From JAJXWB01 sp964634325 (lineage in GTDB: Bacteria; Pseudomonadota; Alphaproteobacteria; Rhizobiales; Beijerinckiaceae): 64,000 bases of DNA. Below, piece by piece: positions 6,688 through 15,056 of the stretch (position 1 is its first letter; each line of letters opens with the position of its first letter). The notes under the pieces were generated by a model. It did no database searches and was not told the DNA's origin. It worked only from the letters and a program-made list of their open reading frames with translations. The stretch covers positions 1 through 64,000 of the forward strand of contig CAZWJF010000001.1 in NCBI GenBank assembly GCA_964634325.1. The letters run 5' to 3'. Position numbers and translations under genes: made by a program.

Positions 6688-8130
6688 ATGCGCGACTATT
6701 TGAAATTCTACATCGACGGAAAATGGGTCGATCCGGTCGCGCCCAAAGCGCTCGACGTGATCAACCCGGCGACGGAAGCCGTCGCCGGCCGTATCTCGCT
6801 CGGCTCGTCGGAAGACGTCGACCGCGCGGTGAAAGCGGCGCGCAAGGCGTTCGAGACATTCTCGCGCACCAGCCGCGAAGAGCGCATCGACCTCATCCAG
6901 CGAATCATGGCGGAGCTGAAGAAGCGCCATGAAGACATGGCCAAGGCGATCACCGAGGAAATGGGCGCGCCGGTGTGGCTCGCCCAGCGCGCGCAGGCCG
7001 CCATGGGCGCGGCGCATTTCGGCACCGCGCTCAATGTGCTCAAGACCTACGCCTTCGAAGAGCCGCAGCGCGGCACGACGCTGATCGTCAAGGAGCCGAT
7101 CGGCGTGTGCGGTTTCATCACGCCATGGAACTGGCCGCTGAACCAGATCGCCTGCAAGGTGGCGCCCGCGTTGGCCGTCGGCTGCACCATGGTGCTGAAG
7201 CCGTCTGAAATCGCGCCGTTCTCGGCGCAGGTCTTCGCGGAAGTGCTGGACGCAGCCGGAGTCCCGCCGGGCGTGTTCAACATGATCAACGGCGACGGGC
7301 CCGGCGTCGGCGCGGCGATTTCCTCTCATCCGGGCGTCGACATGGTGTCTTTCACCGGCTCGACCCGCGCCGGCATCGAAGTCGCGAAGAACGCCGCGCC
7401 GACCATCAAGCGCGTGCATCAGGAACTCGGCGGCAAGAGCCCGAACATCATTCTCGAAGACGCCGACTTCAAGTCCGCAGTGACCGGCGGCGTGCGCGCG
7501 GTGATGACCAATTCCGGCCAGTCCTGCAATGCGCCCACGCGCATGCTCGCGCCCAAGACGAAAATGGCCGAGGTCGTGGCGATCGCCAAGGCCGCGGCTG
7601 ATGCGACGACCGTCGGCGACCCCAACGGCAATGCGCAGATGGGCCCAGTCGTGTCCGAAACGCAGTGGAAGAAGATTCAGGGCCTGATCCAGAAAGGCAT
7701 CGACGAAGGCGCGACGCTGGTCGCCGGCGGCACGGGCAAACCGGAAGGTCTCGACAAGGGGTATTACGTCAAGCCGACGATCTTCGCCGATGTGACGCCT
7801 GACATGACGATCGCCAAGGAAGAAATCTTCGGACCCGTGCTGTCGATCATCAGCTACGATACGGTCGAACAGGCCGTCGATATCGGCAACGACACCGAAT
7901 ACGGCCTTGCGGCTTATGTCTCGGGCGGCGATTTCGCCAAGGTGAGGGACGTCGCGTCGCGTTTGCGCGCCGGCCAGGTCGCGCTTAACGGCGCCGGACC
8001 CGATCTGATGGCGCCGTTCGGCGGCTTCAAGCAGTCGGGCAATGGCCGCGAATGGGGAGACCATGCGTTCGGCGAGTTCCTCGAGACCAAGGCGATCCTC
8101 GGAATGCCGAAACTCGAGGCCGCAGAATAA
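6688..8130 (+). CDS. NAD(P)-dependent aldehyde dehydrogenase
   Basis: A 480-residue aldehyde dehydrogenase with all key elements: TPWNWP (145-150), the FTGST cofactor loop (222-226), the general base Glu246 in HQELGGK, and the catalytic Cys280 in GQSCNAPTR. It oxidises an aldehyde to the carboxylic acid; the substrate cannot be read from the sequence. ATG 6688 follows GGGAGACGAGC, a good ribosome binding site, and matches the usual start of the family (MRDYLKFYIDG); the longer frame from 6604 adds an unrelated basic tail. It is transcribed divergently from the patatin gene and seems to stand alone, with a hairpin directly after its stop. Confidence 0.95.
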   Translation: MRDYLKFYIDGKWVDPVAPKALDVINPATEAVAGRISLGSSEDVDRAVKAARKAFETFSRTSREERIDLIQRIMAELKKRHEDMAKAITEEMGAPVWLAQRAQAAMGAAHFGTALNVLKTYAFEEPQRGTTLIVKEPIGVCGFITPWNWPLNQIACKVAPALAVGCTMVLKPSEIAPFSAQVFAEVLDAAGVPPGVFNMINGDGPGVGAAISSHPGVDMVSFTGSTRAGIEVAKNAAPTIKRVHQELGGKSPNIILEDADFKSAVTGGVRAVMTNSGQSCNAPTRMLAPKTKMAEVVAIAKAAADATTVGDPNGNAQMGPVVSETQWKKIQGLIQKGIDEGATLVAGGTGKPEGLDKGYYVKPTIFADVTPDMTIAKEEIFGPVLSIISYDTVEQAVDIGNDTEYGLAAYVSGGDFAKVRDVASRLRAGQVALNGAGPDLMAPFGGFKQSGNGREWGDHAFGEFLETKAILGMPKLEAAE

Positions 8131-8133
8131 TCG

Positions 8134-8157
8134 CTGCGCGCGCATCCGCGCGCGCAG
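8134..8157. terminator. GC-rich hairpin after the aldehyde dehydrogenase gene
   Basis: CTGCGCGCGC and GCGCGCGCAG form a perfect 10-base stem with an ATCC loop, three bases after the stop codon. There is no T-tract, so it would act as an mRNA-stabilising 3' hairpin or a weak terminator rather than a classic Rho-independent one. Confidence 0.4.
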
Positions 8158-8242
8158 ACCTGGCTGATCGGCCGCTTCGCTCAGGCGAGGCGGCCGACTT
8201 GCAACAAAGCTTCAAGACAGGTTGACGCGTCATTCTGGGGAC

Positions 8243-8668
8243 ATGTCTTGCGACAGTCCCTTTCGCCGGCGCGTTCGGCGTCTGCAGAGCGCCGCTCTTG
8301 ATCCGCCCAGCGCCAGATTGCGCGCCGCAAGTCTGCTCGTCGGCGCGAGCCTGATGTTGGGCGCTTGCGCGCGAACCGCGGACCAGATCGGTCCCGCCAA
8401 CAACAGTCAGGCGTTTCCGGAAGCAGGAATCGGCTGCGACGCGCTTTCGCACCGCAAGGCGCGATTGGCCGAGCAATTGCTGTTCGCCAGCATCGAGCAA
8501 AATCAGGTCGCGCGTGAAGACAGAGAGCGGTTGTTCGGCCTCGTCCCCTCGATGTTCGGCACATTGTTCCGGGGCGACGTATCGAAGCGCGTCGCGGCAT
8601 TGAAAGCCGACATCAACGATGTCGATTCGCGGCTCGTCGCCTTCGGCTGCGCGGCGCCGCGCGGATAG
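8243..8668 (+). CDS. Small putative lipoprotein
   Basis: A 141-residue protein whose N-terminal third is basic (RRRVRRLQ) and is followed by a hydrophobic stretch ending in LMLGAC, a lipobox with Cys as the expected lipidated residue. The rest is a charged, helical domain (KARLAEQLLFASIEQNQVAR) ending in a Cys-containing tail. It would be secreted and anchored in a membrane. The N-region before the hydrophobic core is long for a signal peptide, so the true start could be internal; ATG 8243 is preferred over TTG 8222. No homologous family is recognised. Frames on the opposite strand are shadows. Confidence 0.65.
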   Translation: MSCDSPFRRRVRRLQSAALDPPSARLRAASLLVGASLMLGACARTADQIGPANNSQAFPEAGIGCDALSHRKARLAEQLLFASIEQNQVAREDRERLFGLVPSMFGTLFRGDVSKRVAALKADINDVDSRLVAFGCAAPRG

Positions 8669-8703
8669 GGCGAGACGCGCGCCGCGCGAGACTGATTGCG
8701 CGA

Positions 8704-9435
8704 TCAAAGCTCGAGATATGCGCGGCGCGCGCTTTCGTCGCGGAGCAAGGCCTGCATCGCGCCCTCGAATTTGATTTCGCCGCGTTCGAGAACATAGGCG
8801 CGATCGGCGACGAGGGCCGCGAAACGAAGGTTCTGTTCCGACAGGATGATCGATACGCCCTCGCGTTTGAGGTTCAGGATCATGTCCGCCATCTGCTCGA
8901 TAATGACCGGCGCAACGCCTTCCGACGGTTCGTCCAGAAGGATCGCAAGCGGATTGCCCATCAACGTGCGCGCGACAGTGAGCATCTGCTGTTCGCCGCC
9001 TGACATGCGGCCGGCCGAACGGTTGCGCGCCTCTGCGAGATTTGGAAAGAGTTCGAAGAGACGCTCGGGCGTCCAGGCGGGGCGCACGTCGGCAACCGCG
9101 CCGGTCGGCGCCAATTTTCGGCCGATTTCAAGATTCTCGAGAATGGTCAGATCGGTGAAGATGCGGCGATCTTCGGGAACGAAGCCAAGTCCGAGGCGGG
9201 CGATCTGATAGGGCTTCAGTCGCGCAATGTCGCGCCCCAGAAATACAGCGTGTTCGTACCGTCGTTCGATCATACCCATGATCGCTTTCATCGTCGTCGA
9301 CTTGCCGGCTCCGTTGCGCCCCATCAGCGCCACGGTCTCGCCCGACGCGAGGTGAAGATCGACATCGAACACGATCTGCGCTGCGCCGTAGAACGCGCGA
9401 AGGCCTTTGATTTCGAGGATCGGCCGCGCGTTCAT
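8704..9435 (-). CDS. livF: Branched-chain amino acid-type ABC transporter ATPase LivF
   Basis: A 243-residue ATPase with Walker A GRNGAGKST (39-47), signature MSGGEQ (144-149) and Walker B AILLDEP (164-170) followed by SEGVAP, the pattern of LivF proteins. It powers import by the LivHM permease from the cytoplasmic face. It is the last gene of a leftward operon, one base after livG. Liv-type systems carry branched-chain amino acids, but in this order many are specialised for other carboxylates or aromatic acids, so the substrate is open; the divergently transcribed nicotinate genes are a hint. Confidence 0.9.
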   Translation of the reverse strand: MNARPILEIKGLRAFYGAAQIVFDVDLHLASGETVALMGRNGAGKSTTMKAIMGMIERRYEHAVFLGRDIARLKPYQIARLGLGFVPEDRRIFTDLTILENLEIGRKLAPTGAVADVRPAWTPERLFELFPNLAEARNRSAGRMSGGEQQMLTVARTLMGNPLAILLDEPSEGVAPVIIEQMADMILNLKREGVSIILSEQNLRFAALVADRAYVLERGEIKFEGAMQALLRDESARRAYLEL

Positions 9436-9436
9436 C

Positions 9437-10195
9437 TCAATGCTCCGCGACGGCGCGACCGCTGCCGAAATAGACCTGGCGGACCTGCGGGTCGTCGCGC
9501 ACGACGTCGGGCGGCCCCTCTGCGATCAGTCGGCCGCGCGCGAGAACGATGAGACGATCTGCGTAGCCGAACACGACATCCATCGAATGTTCGGTGAACA
9601 GGACGCCGATGCCGGCGTCGCTCGCCAGTTTGCGCGTCAGCGCCATCAGCGCCTGGCGCTCGGCAGGCGCCATGCCGGCGGTGGGCTCGTCCATCAGGAG
9701 GAGTCTTGGCTTGTTGGCGAGCGCCATGGCGAGTTCGACCCGCTTGATGTCGCCATAGGCGAGCACGCTGCATGGACGATCCGCCTGATCGGCCATGCCG
9801 ACCTGATCGAGAAGGCCGAGCGCTTCATCGCGCGCAAAGCCCCTTGCCGGGCGCCACATATCGAACAGCTTGCGCTCGCGCGAAATCAACGCCGTCTGCA
9901 CGTTCTGCGCCGCGGTCATCGAAGCAAATGCAGCCGCAATCTGAAATGTTCGCGCGACGCCGCGTCGCCAGATTTCGTGCGGCGGCCGACCGACCAGGTC
10001 CTCGCCGTCGAGCAGGACACGGCCCTTGTCCGGTGCGAGCTGTCCGTTGACCATGTTGAAGCAGGTCGATTTTCCCGCGCCGTTAGGGCCGATCAGCGCC
10101 AGCAACTCGCCGCTCCGGACCTGAAAGCTCACGTCGTCCACCGCGCGAACGCCGCCGAACGACTTGCACAGGCTGTCGACTATCAGCAACGTCAT
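9437..10195 (-). CDS. livG: Branched-chain amino acid-type ABC transporter ATPase LivG
   Basis: A 252-residue ATPase with Walker A GPNGAGKST (36-44) and Walker B LLLMDEP (165-171) followed by TAGMAP. The signature is degenerate, LAYGDIK (145-151) in place of LSGGQ, which is normal for LivG-type proteins. It pairs with LivF as the energy module of the permease. Its ATG overlaps the stop of the fused permease gene by four bases, so translation is coupled within the livK-livHM-livG-livF order. Confidence 0.9.
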   Translation of the reverse strand: MTLLIVDSLCKSFGGVRAVDDVSFQVRSGELLALIGPNGAGKSTCFNMVNGQLAPDKGRVLLDGEDLVGRPPHEIWRRGVARTFQIAAAFASMTAAQNVQTALISRERKLFDMWRPARGFARDEALGLLDQVGMADQADRPCSVLAYGDIKRVELAMALANKPRLLLMDEPTAGMAPAERQALMALTRKLASDAGIGVLFTEHSMDVVFGYADRLIVLARGRLIAEGPPDVVRDDPQVRQVYFGSGRAVAEH

Positions 10196-12069
10196 GCGCG
10201 TTCCGCCCGCGGCCGGAATGCGCCAACGAGTCCTGCCGGGAAGGCGAGCACCAGCAGCAGGATGAAAAGGCCGAGCATCGCACGCCAGTACTCGACGTGG
10301 CGCGTCGCTTCGTCCTGCAGGAATATGTACGCCGCGGCGCCGACGATTGGACCGACGAGCGTGTCGACGCCGCCGAGCAACACCATGACGAGGCCGTCCA
10401 CCGATCGCCCGACGGCGATCGTCTCAGGCGAGATGCTTCCCTTGGAGAAAGCAAAGAGCCCGCCGGCGAGCCCGCAAACGGCGCCGGCGACCGTGAAGCC
10501 GATCCACTGGATCCGCTTCACGTCGATGCCGATCGCCTCGCTGCGCAGCGTTGAATCCCGGCAGGCGCGCAACGCAAGACCGAAAGGCGAAAAGAGCGCG
10601 CGCCACAGCGCGTAGACTCCGACGACGGCGAGCGCCAGCGCCAGGTAATAGTAGGCGCGTTTCGAACTCGCCCAGGCGGAAGGCCAAACGCCTATCAGAC
10701 CGTTGCTGCCGCCGGTCAGCGAATCCCATTGATAGACGATCGACCACACGATCTGGCCGAAGGCGAGCGTGAGCATCGCGAGATAGACGCCGGAAAGGCG
10801 TACGCAGAACCAGCCGAAAACCAGTGCGCCGATCAGGCCGCCGACGGGCGCCAGCGCCAGCGCCGCCTCCATGGGCCAGCCCAGCGACTTGACCACGAGA
10901 GCGGCCGAATATGCGCCGAGACCGAAGTAGGCCGCGTGGCCGAACGAATGCATGCCGCCGGGGCCCATGATGAAATGCAGCGACGCAGCGAACAGGATCG
11001 CGATGAAGATGTCGATCGCCAGCACGAGGGCATAAGAACGATCGCCAGTCGCGAGCGGGAGCAGCGCGAGCAGAACGATCGTCGCGGCGGCGGCGAGCCA
11101 GAGGCTGCGACCGGGCGCCTGAAGGACGCTTGCATCTGTCGCGTGGCCGCGGATCGTTACGTCCGGTCGTCCGAGCAGACCCCAGGGACGCAGGACGAGC
11201 ACGACCGCCATAACGAGAAATTCTGCGACGAGCGTGAACTTCGGGAACGATACGACGAAGCCGAACGGCGTCGTCCAGTCGCCGAGCGCGATGCACAGCC
11301 CTTTGATCTCGGCGATGATCAGCGCGGCGAGATATGCGCCCGGGATCGAGCCCATGCCTCCCACGACGACCACGACGAAAGCGTCGCCGATCGCGCTCAG
11401 ATCCATAGCGAGATTGGCCGGCTCTCGCGGCAGCTGCAACGCGCCGCCCAGGCCCGCGAGTCCGGCGCCTAGCGCGAATACGGTCGTGAATAGAATCGAC
11501 TGGTTGACGCCGAGCGCGCCGACCATTTCGCGGTCTTGTGTGGCGGCGCGAACGAGCACGCCCCAGCGCGTTCGAGTGAGCAACAGTCCGAGCGAGACGA
11601 GTACGAGCGGACCGATGACGATCAGCGCGAGATCATATTGCGGAAACTGGCGGCCGAGTATGGTTACGGCGCCCGACAATCCCGGGGCCCGCGGTCCGAG
11701 TAGGTCTTCGGCGTCCCAGAAATAAAGCGTCGCGTCGCGAATGACGAGCGTGAGCGCAAACGTGCCGAGCAACTGGAACAGTTCCGGCGCGCGATAGATT
11801 CGGCGCAGAACGACGAATTCGATCAACGCGCCGAGCGCGGCGATCGCAAGCGCGCTGGCCACGATCGCAGTCCAGAAGCCGATCATGCCGGAAAGGCGCG
11901 TCGTTAGAGACCACGCGACATAGGCGCCCAGCATGTAGAGCGATCCATGCGCAAAATTGACGATGCGCGTGACGCCGAAGATGAGCGAGAGGCCCGACGC
12001 AAGCAGGAAGAGCGTGGACGCGCTTGCTAGCCCGTTGAGGAGCTGCAAGAGGAGACCCGAGAAGTTCAT
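10192..12069 (-). CDS. Fused LivH-LivM ABC transporter permease
   Basis: At 625 residues this is a fusion of both permease subunits. Residues 1 to about 300 are LivH-like (GLSLIFGVTRIVNFAHGSLY, then a TM bundle and GGMGSIPGAYLAAL). After a linker near 305-325 a LivM-like half begins, with GPGGMHSFGHAAYFGLGAY and GGVDTLVGPIVGAA. Each half should cross the inner membrane eight or more times and together form the translocation channel that the two ATPases drive. In most bacteria these are separate genes, as in the second Liv system of this window. The fusion has no internal stop or frameshift and is seen in other alphaproteobacteria. Confidence 0.9.
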   Translation of the reverse strand: MNFSGLLLQLLNGLASASTLFLLASGLSLIFGVTRIVNFAHGSLYMLGAYVAWSLTTRLSGMIGFWTAIVASALAIAALGALIEFVVLRRIYRAPELFQLLGTFALTLVIRDATLYFWDAEDLLGPRAPGLSGAVTILGRQFPQYDLALIVIGPLVLVSLGLLLTRTRWGVLVRAATQDREMVGALGVNQSILFTTVFALGAGLAGLGGALQLPREPANLAMDLSAIGDAFVVVVVGGMGSIPGAYLAALIIAEIKGLCIALGDWTTPFGFVVSFPKFTLVAEFLVMAVVLVLRPWGLLGRPDVTIRGHATDASVLQAPGRSLWLAAAATIVLLALLPLATGDRSYALVLAIDIFIAILFAASLHFIMGPGGMHSFGHAAYFGLGAYSAALVVKSLGWPMEAALALAPVGGLIGALVFGWFCVRLSGVYLAMLTLAFGQIVWSIVYQWDSLTGGSNGLIGVWPSAWASSKRAYYYLALALAVVGVYALWRALFSPFGLALRACRDSTLRSEAIGIDVKRIQWIGFTVAGAVCGLAGGLFAFSKGSISPETIAVGRSVDGLVMVLLGGVDTLVGPIVGAAAYIFLQDEATRHVEYWRAMLGLFILLLVLAFPAGLVGAFRPRAERA

Positions 12070-12084
12070 GTCGGCCCCGCGTCC

Positions 12085-12113
12085 GCAGCGGCGACGTTGC
12101 GCGTCGCCGCTGC
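12085..12113 (-). promoter_or_regulatory. Intercistronic hairpin between the binding-protein and permease genes
   Basis: GCAGCGGCGACG and CGTCGCCGCTGC make a perfect 12-base stem with a TTGCG loop in the 51-base gap between the two cistrons. No T-tract follows. Hairpins here typically protect the 3' end of the abundant binding-protein message and reduce transcription into the permease; that role is inferred from family precedent. Confidence 0.55.
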
Positions 12114-12120
12114 AGGTTGG

Positions 12121-13314
12121 TCAGTCGGCGGGCCTCATTTTCTTGACTTCCGCATCGCTCGGCTGGAAATCCGCGCCGTCGCGATAGGCGAAGTCGACCA
12201 TGACGCCCTTGCCGTCCTTGATCGCGATCTTGCCGACGTAGGCGCCCATGGTCGACTGATGGTCAATCGCGCGGAACGTCGCCTTGCCGATCGGCGATTC
12301 GAACGGCAGCCCGGCGAACGCGGCGATAAGCTTCTCGGCGTCCGCTCCACCCGCCTTGGCCATCGCAGTCGCAAGCGCCTTGATCGTCGAATAGCCGACG
12401 ACCGAGCCGAGCCGCGGGTAGTCGTTGTATTTCTTCTGATAGGCGGCGAGAAACGCCTTATGCTCGGGGGTCTCGATCGCGTACCAGGGATAGCCTGTCG
12501 CGATCCAGCCGACCGGAGCCTCGTCCTTCAGCGGGTCCAGATATTCAGGCTCGCCCGTCAGCAGGCTGACGACGGACGCGCTCTTGAAGAGACCGCGCGT
12601 ATTGCCTTCGCGCACGAATTTGGCGAGATCGCCGCCGAACAGGACGTTGAAGATCGCATCGGGTTTGGCGTCGGCGAGCGCCTGGGTCACCGGACCGGCG
12701 TCGATCTTGCCGAGCGGCGTCGCCTGGTCGCCCACGAATTCGACGTCCGGTTGCGCGGCCTTCAGCAGCGCCTTGAACGTCGCGACCGCCGACTGTCCGT
12801 ATTCGTAGTTCGGATAGACGAACGCCCAGCGCTTCTTCTTCAGTTTCGCGGCTTCGGGAACCAGCATCGCCGACTGCATGTAGGTCGAAGGCCGAAGTCG
12901 GAACGTGTAGCGGTTGCCGCCCTGCCAAACGATCTTGTCGGTCAGCGGCTCGGAGGCGAGGTAGACGATCTTGCGCTGCTTGGCGAAGTCGCCGAGCGCA
13001 ACGCCGATGTTGGACAGGAAGCCGCCGGCCAGGACGTCGACCTTTTCGGCCGAAACAAGTTCTTCCGCCATCCGCACAGCATCGCCGGGATTCGCGTTGT
13101 CGTCGCGCGTTACGACCTCGATCTTTCGACCCGCGACGCCGCCGGCCGCGTTCACTTCCTCGATCGCGAGCTCCATGCCCTTCTTGTAGGGATCGAGGAA
13201 CGCGGCGAAGGCCTTGTAGCTGTTGACCTCGCCGATCCTGATCGGAGCCTGCGCCTGCGCCGCGCCGGCGAGAATGCTGGCGGCGAACGCCAGACCCAAG
13301 AATTTGGCTTTCAT
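12121..13314 (-). CDS. ABC transporter periplasmic substrate-binding protein (LivK-type)
   Basis: A 397-residue periplasmic binding protein with a signal peptide (MKAKFLGLAFAASILAGAAQAQA, cleavage near residue 22) and the type I fold features of the family: IRIGEVNSYK at the mature N-terminus, EEVNAAGGVAGRKIEVV, and the DDNANPGDAVRMAEELV segment. It delivers ligand to the permease encoded downstream. ATG 13314 is preceded by AGGAGAGAGGGA and fits the signal peptide; the longer frame to 13347 only adds a basic tail. It is the first gene of its operon and is divergent from 6-hydroxynicotinate reductase, so nicotinate or a ring-opened product is a possible ligand, though this is only positional. 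Confidence 0.9.
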   Translation of the reverse strand: MKAKFLGLAFAASILAGAAQAQAPIRIGEVNSYKAFAAFLDPYKKGMELAIEEVNAAGGVAGRKIEVVTRDDNANPGDAVRMAEELVSAEKVDVLAGGFLSNIGVALGDFAKQRKIVYLASEPLTDKIVWQGGNRYTFRLRPSTYMQSAMLVPEAAKLKKKRWAFVYPNYEYGQSAVATFKALLKAAQPDVEFVGDQATPLGKIDAGPVTQALADAKPDAIFNVLFGGDLAKFVREGNTRGLFKSASVVSLLTGEPEYLDPLKDEAPVGWIATGYPWYAIETPEHKAFLAAYQKKYNDYPRLGSVVGYSTIKALATAMAKAGGADAEKLIAAFAGLPFESPIGKATFRAIDHQSTMGAYVGKIAIKDGKGVMVDFAYRDGADFQPSDAEVKKMRPAD

Positions 13315-13495
13315 TCCCTCTCTCCTGTTTGAGCGCCGGGCGAACATTTCGATTCAGCCTCTCACGCTGGCCGACGAACATTTGGGCATTGCAGCGCAGC
13401 AGACGTCAACCATTCAAGACGTCGCTGTCGCGCGTTCCTGCGGACAGCGCTTCGCGCCTGCGGTCTCACGCGGGATTCTTGAACGTGAACGCTGC

Positions 13496-13541
13496 TTGAC
13501 AGACGACGATCTCCGAGCCGAGTATTTGCATACTAACGATC
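13496..13541 (+). promoter_or_regulatory. Promoter and operator of the 6-hydroxynicotinate reductase operon
   Basis: TTGACA (13496-13501), an 18-base spacer and GAGTAT (13520-13525) form a promoter of the alphaproteobacterial CTTGAC type. TATTTGCATACTAACGATC (13523-13541) overlaps the -10 box. The same 19 bases with one change occur before the dehydrogenase genes at 20173-20191, and 14 of 19 match before the enamidase gene. The core TTNGCATACNAA is palindromic except for one base pair, as expected for a MarR dimer that represses by blocking RNA polymerase. Confidence 0.75.
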
Positions 13542-13586
13542 TCGTCGCCGCTGTAAATCGGATTGAGGATCGCTCGAGGAAAGATC

Positions 13587-15056
13587 ATGACGGATCTGGT
13601 CGACGACAAGGTTCGGTGCGACGCATGTCCGGTCATGTGCTTCATCAAGCCGGGCCTGCTCGGCGCGTGCGACCGGTACGCCAATGTCGACGGCGCGCTC
13701 GTGCGGACCGATCCCCACGTGCTTCTGGCGCGCGCCATCGACGGCGGGGCGCCGGTCAAACCGTTCCTCACCGGAGCGTCGGACTGGGACGGCGAGATCA
13801 TCCGCAACGACCAGACATTCGTAACCGCGGTCGGCGCAGGGACGACCTATCCCGATTACAAGCCGGCGCCGTTCATCGTCTCTTCTCAGGTCGAAGGCGT
13901 CGATCTCGTGACGGTCGTCACCGAGGGCATCTATTCGTACTGCGGCGTCAAGGTGAAGATCGACACCGATCGGCATCTGGGCACCGAATGCAGTCTGGTG
14001 CGTGTCGAGGGCGAACCGGTCGGACATGTCACGACCGGCGAATATGGTTCGCAGATGCTGTCGCTCGGCGGCGTGAACCACTTGACGCACGGCGGCAAGA
14101 AAGAAGGCCGCGTGACCTGCAAGGCGCTGATGGATCTCGGCAACGGCAGACCGGTGGAGATGACCGTCGATGGCGGCGCCTCAATTATCGTCCAGGCCGG
14201 ACGGCCGCCGATCGTCGACGGCGTTCTCGAAGAGCGCATGCGTGTGGGATGCGGGTCGGCCACCATCGGCATGTTCGCCAAGCAATGGGCCGGCAAGGTC
14301 GATGAAGTCGTGGTCGTCGACGACCACATCACGGGCGTCCTGTCCGAACACCAGGCCGGCAAGCTGCTCGGCGTCGCCGAGACGGGCATTAGGATGCGCG
14401 GGCGGCGCTCGACGCCCGGCCGCTATTTTCACGTGGCGGAGCCGGGGTCCGGCTGGGGCGGGACGAATGTCTCCAATCCGCTCGACATCGTGAGCGGTTT
14501 CGACGCCCGTAAAGGCGCGCGGCCAGGGCTGCGCTTGTTGATGGTGTCGACGACCGGAGAGCAGCACGCCTATTTCGAGCTCGATGAGGAATTGAAGCCG
14601 ATCGAACGCGACCTTCCGTCGGCGCTGCAGCAATCCGTGGAACGCATCAAGGAAAATTGCGAACCGGCGATGTGCACGGTTCTTTTCATGGCAGGCGCCG
14701 GCGGCTCGTTGCGCGCCGGCGTAACCGAGAACCCGGTGCGCCTGACGCGGTCCGTCAAGTCGGCGCTCACGCGCGTAACGGCTGGCGGCGCGCCGGTCTA
14801 TGTGTGGCCTGGCGGCGGCATCACCTTCATGGTCGACGTGACGCTGCTGCCCGCCAACTCATTCGGCTATGTGCCGACGCCGGCGATCGTCGCGCCGATC
14901 GAATTTACCATGACGCTCGACGATTACGCGGCGCTCGGCGGGCACGTCGACCATGTACGGCCGCTCGGCGACGTCCTCAGACAGCAGGGCAAGCAGATCG
15001 ATCCGTTCGACTCGGGTCAGCCCTGGCCGCTACGGAAATCGGAACCTGGCGCATGA
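13587..15056 (+). CDS. 6-hydroxynicotinate reductase
   Basis: A 489-residue protein that I recognise as 6-hydroxynicotinate reductase, the enzyme that reduces the pyridine ring to 1,4,5,6-tetrahydro-6-oxonicotinate in the reductive nicotinate pathway known from Eubacterium barkeri and inferred in Azorhizobium. Cys11, Cys14, Cys18 and Cys28 (CDACPVMC, then GAC) near the N-terminus look like iron-sulfur ligands. The neighbouring dehydrogenase and enamidase genes supply the steps before and after, which supports the call strongly. ATG 13587 has GAGGAAAG upstream. It is first in an operon with UPF0280 and AA_synth genes, starting from a promoter with the shared operator. Confidence 0.85.
   Translation: MTDLVDDKVRCDACPVMCFIKPGLLGACDRYANVDGALVRTDPHVLLARAIDGGAPVKPFLTGASDWDGEIIRNDQTFVTAVGAGTTYPDYKPAPFIVSSQVEGVDLVTVVTEGIYSYCGVKVKIDTDRHLGTECSLVRVEGEPVGHVTTGEYGSQMLSLGGVNHLTHGGKKEGRVTCKALMDLGNGRPVEMTVDGGASIIVQAGRPPIVDGVLEERMRVGCGSATIGMFAKQWAGKVDEVVVVDDHITGVLSEHQAGKLLGVAETGIRMRGRRSTPGRYFHVAEPGSGWGGTNVSNPLDIVSGFDARKGARPGLRLLMVSTTGEQHAYFELDEELKPIERDLPSALQQSVERIKENCEPAMCTVLFMAGAGGSLRAGVTENPVRLTRSVKSALTRVTAGGAPVYVWPGGGITFMVDVTLLPANSFGYVPTPAIVAPIEFTMTLDDYAALGGHVDHVRPLGDVLRQQGKQIDPFDSGQPWPLRKSEPGA

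Noticed and set aside
6553..8145. Long leftward open frame continuous with the patatin gene
   Set aside because: It is antisense to the aldehyde dehydrogenase gene and reads as Arg/His/Asp-rich noise; the patatin motifs sit at normal distance from ATG 6552.
8027..8707. Leftward 226-codon frame over the lipoprotein gene
   Set aside because: Arg/Ala-rich shadow with no motif; the rightward frame has a lipobox and natural composition.
9407..10615. Rightward 402-codon frame inside the Liv ATPase genes
   Set aside because: Antisense to livG and livF, both of which have full ATPase motifs.
12097..13332. Rightward 411-codon frame
   Set aside because: Antisense to the substrate-binding protein; composition typical of high-GC shadow frames.
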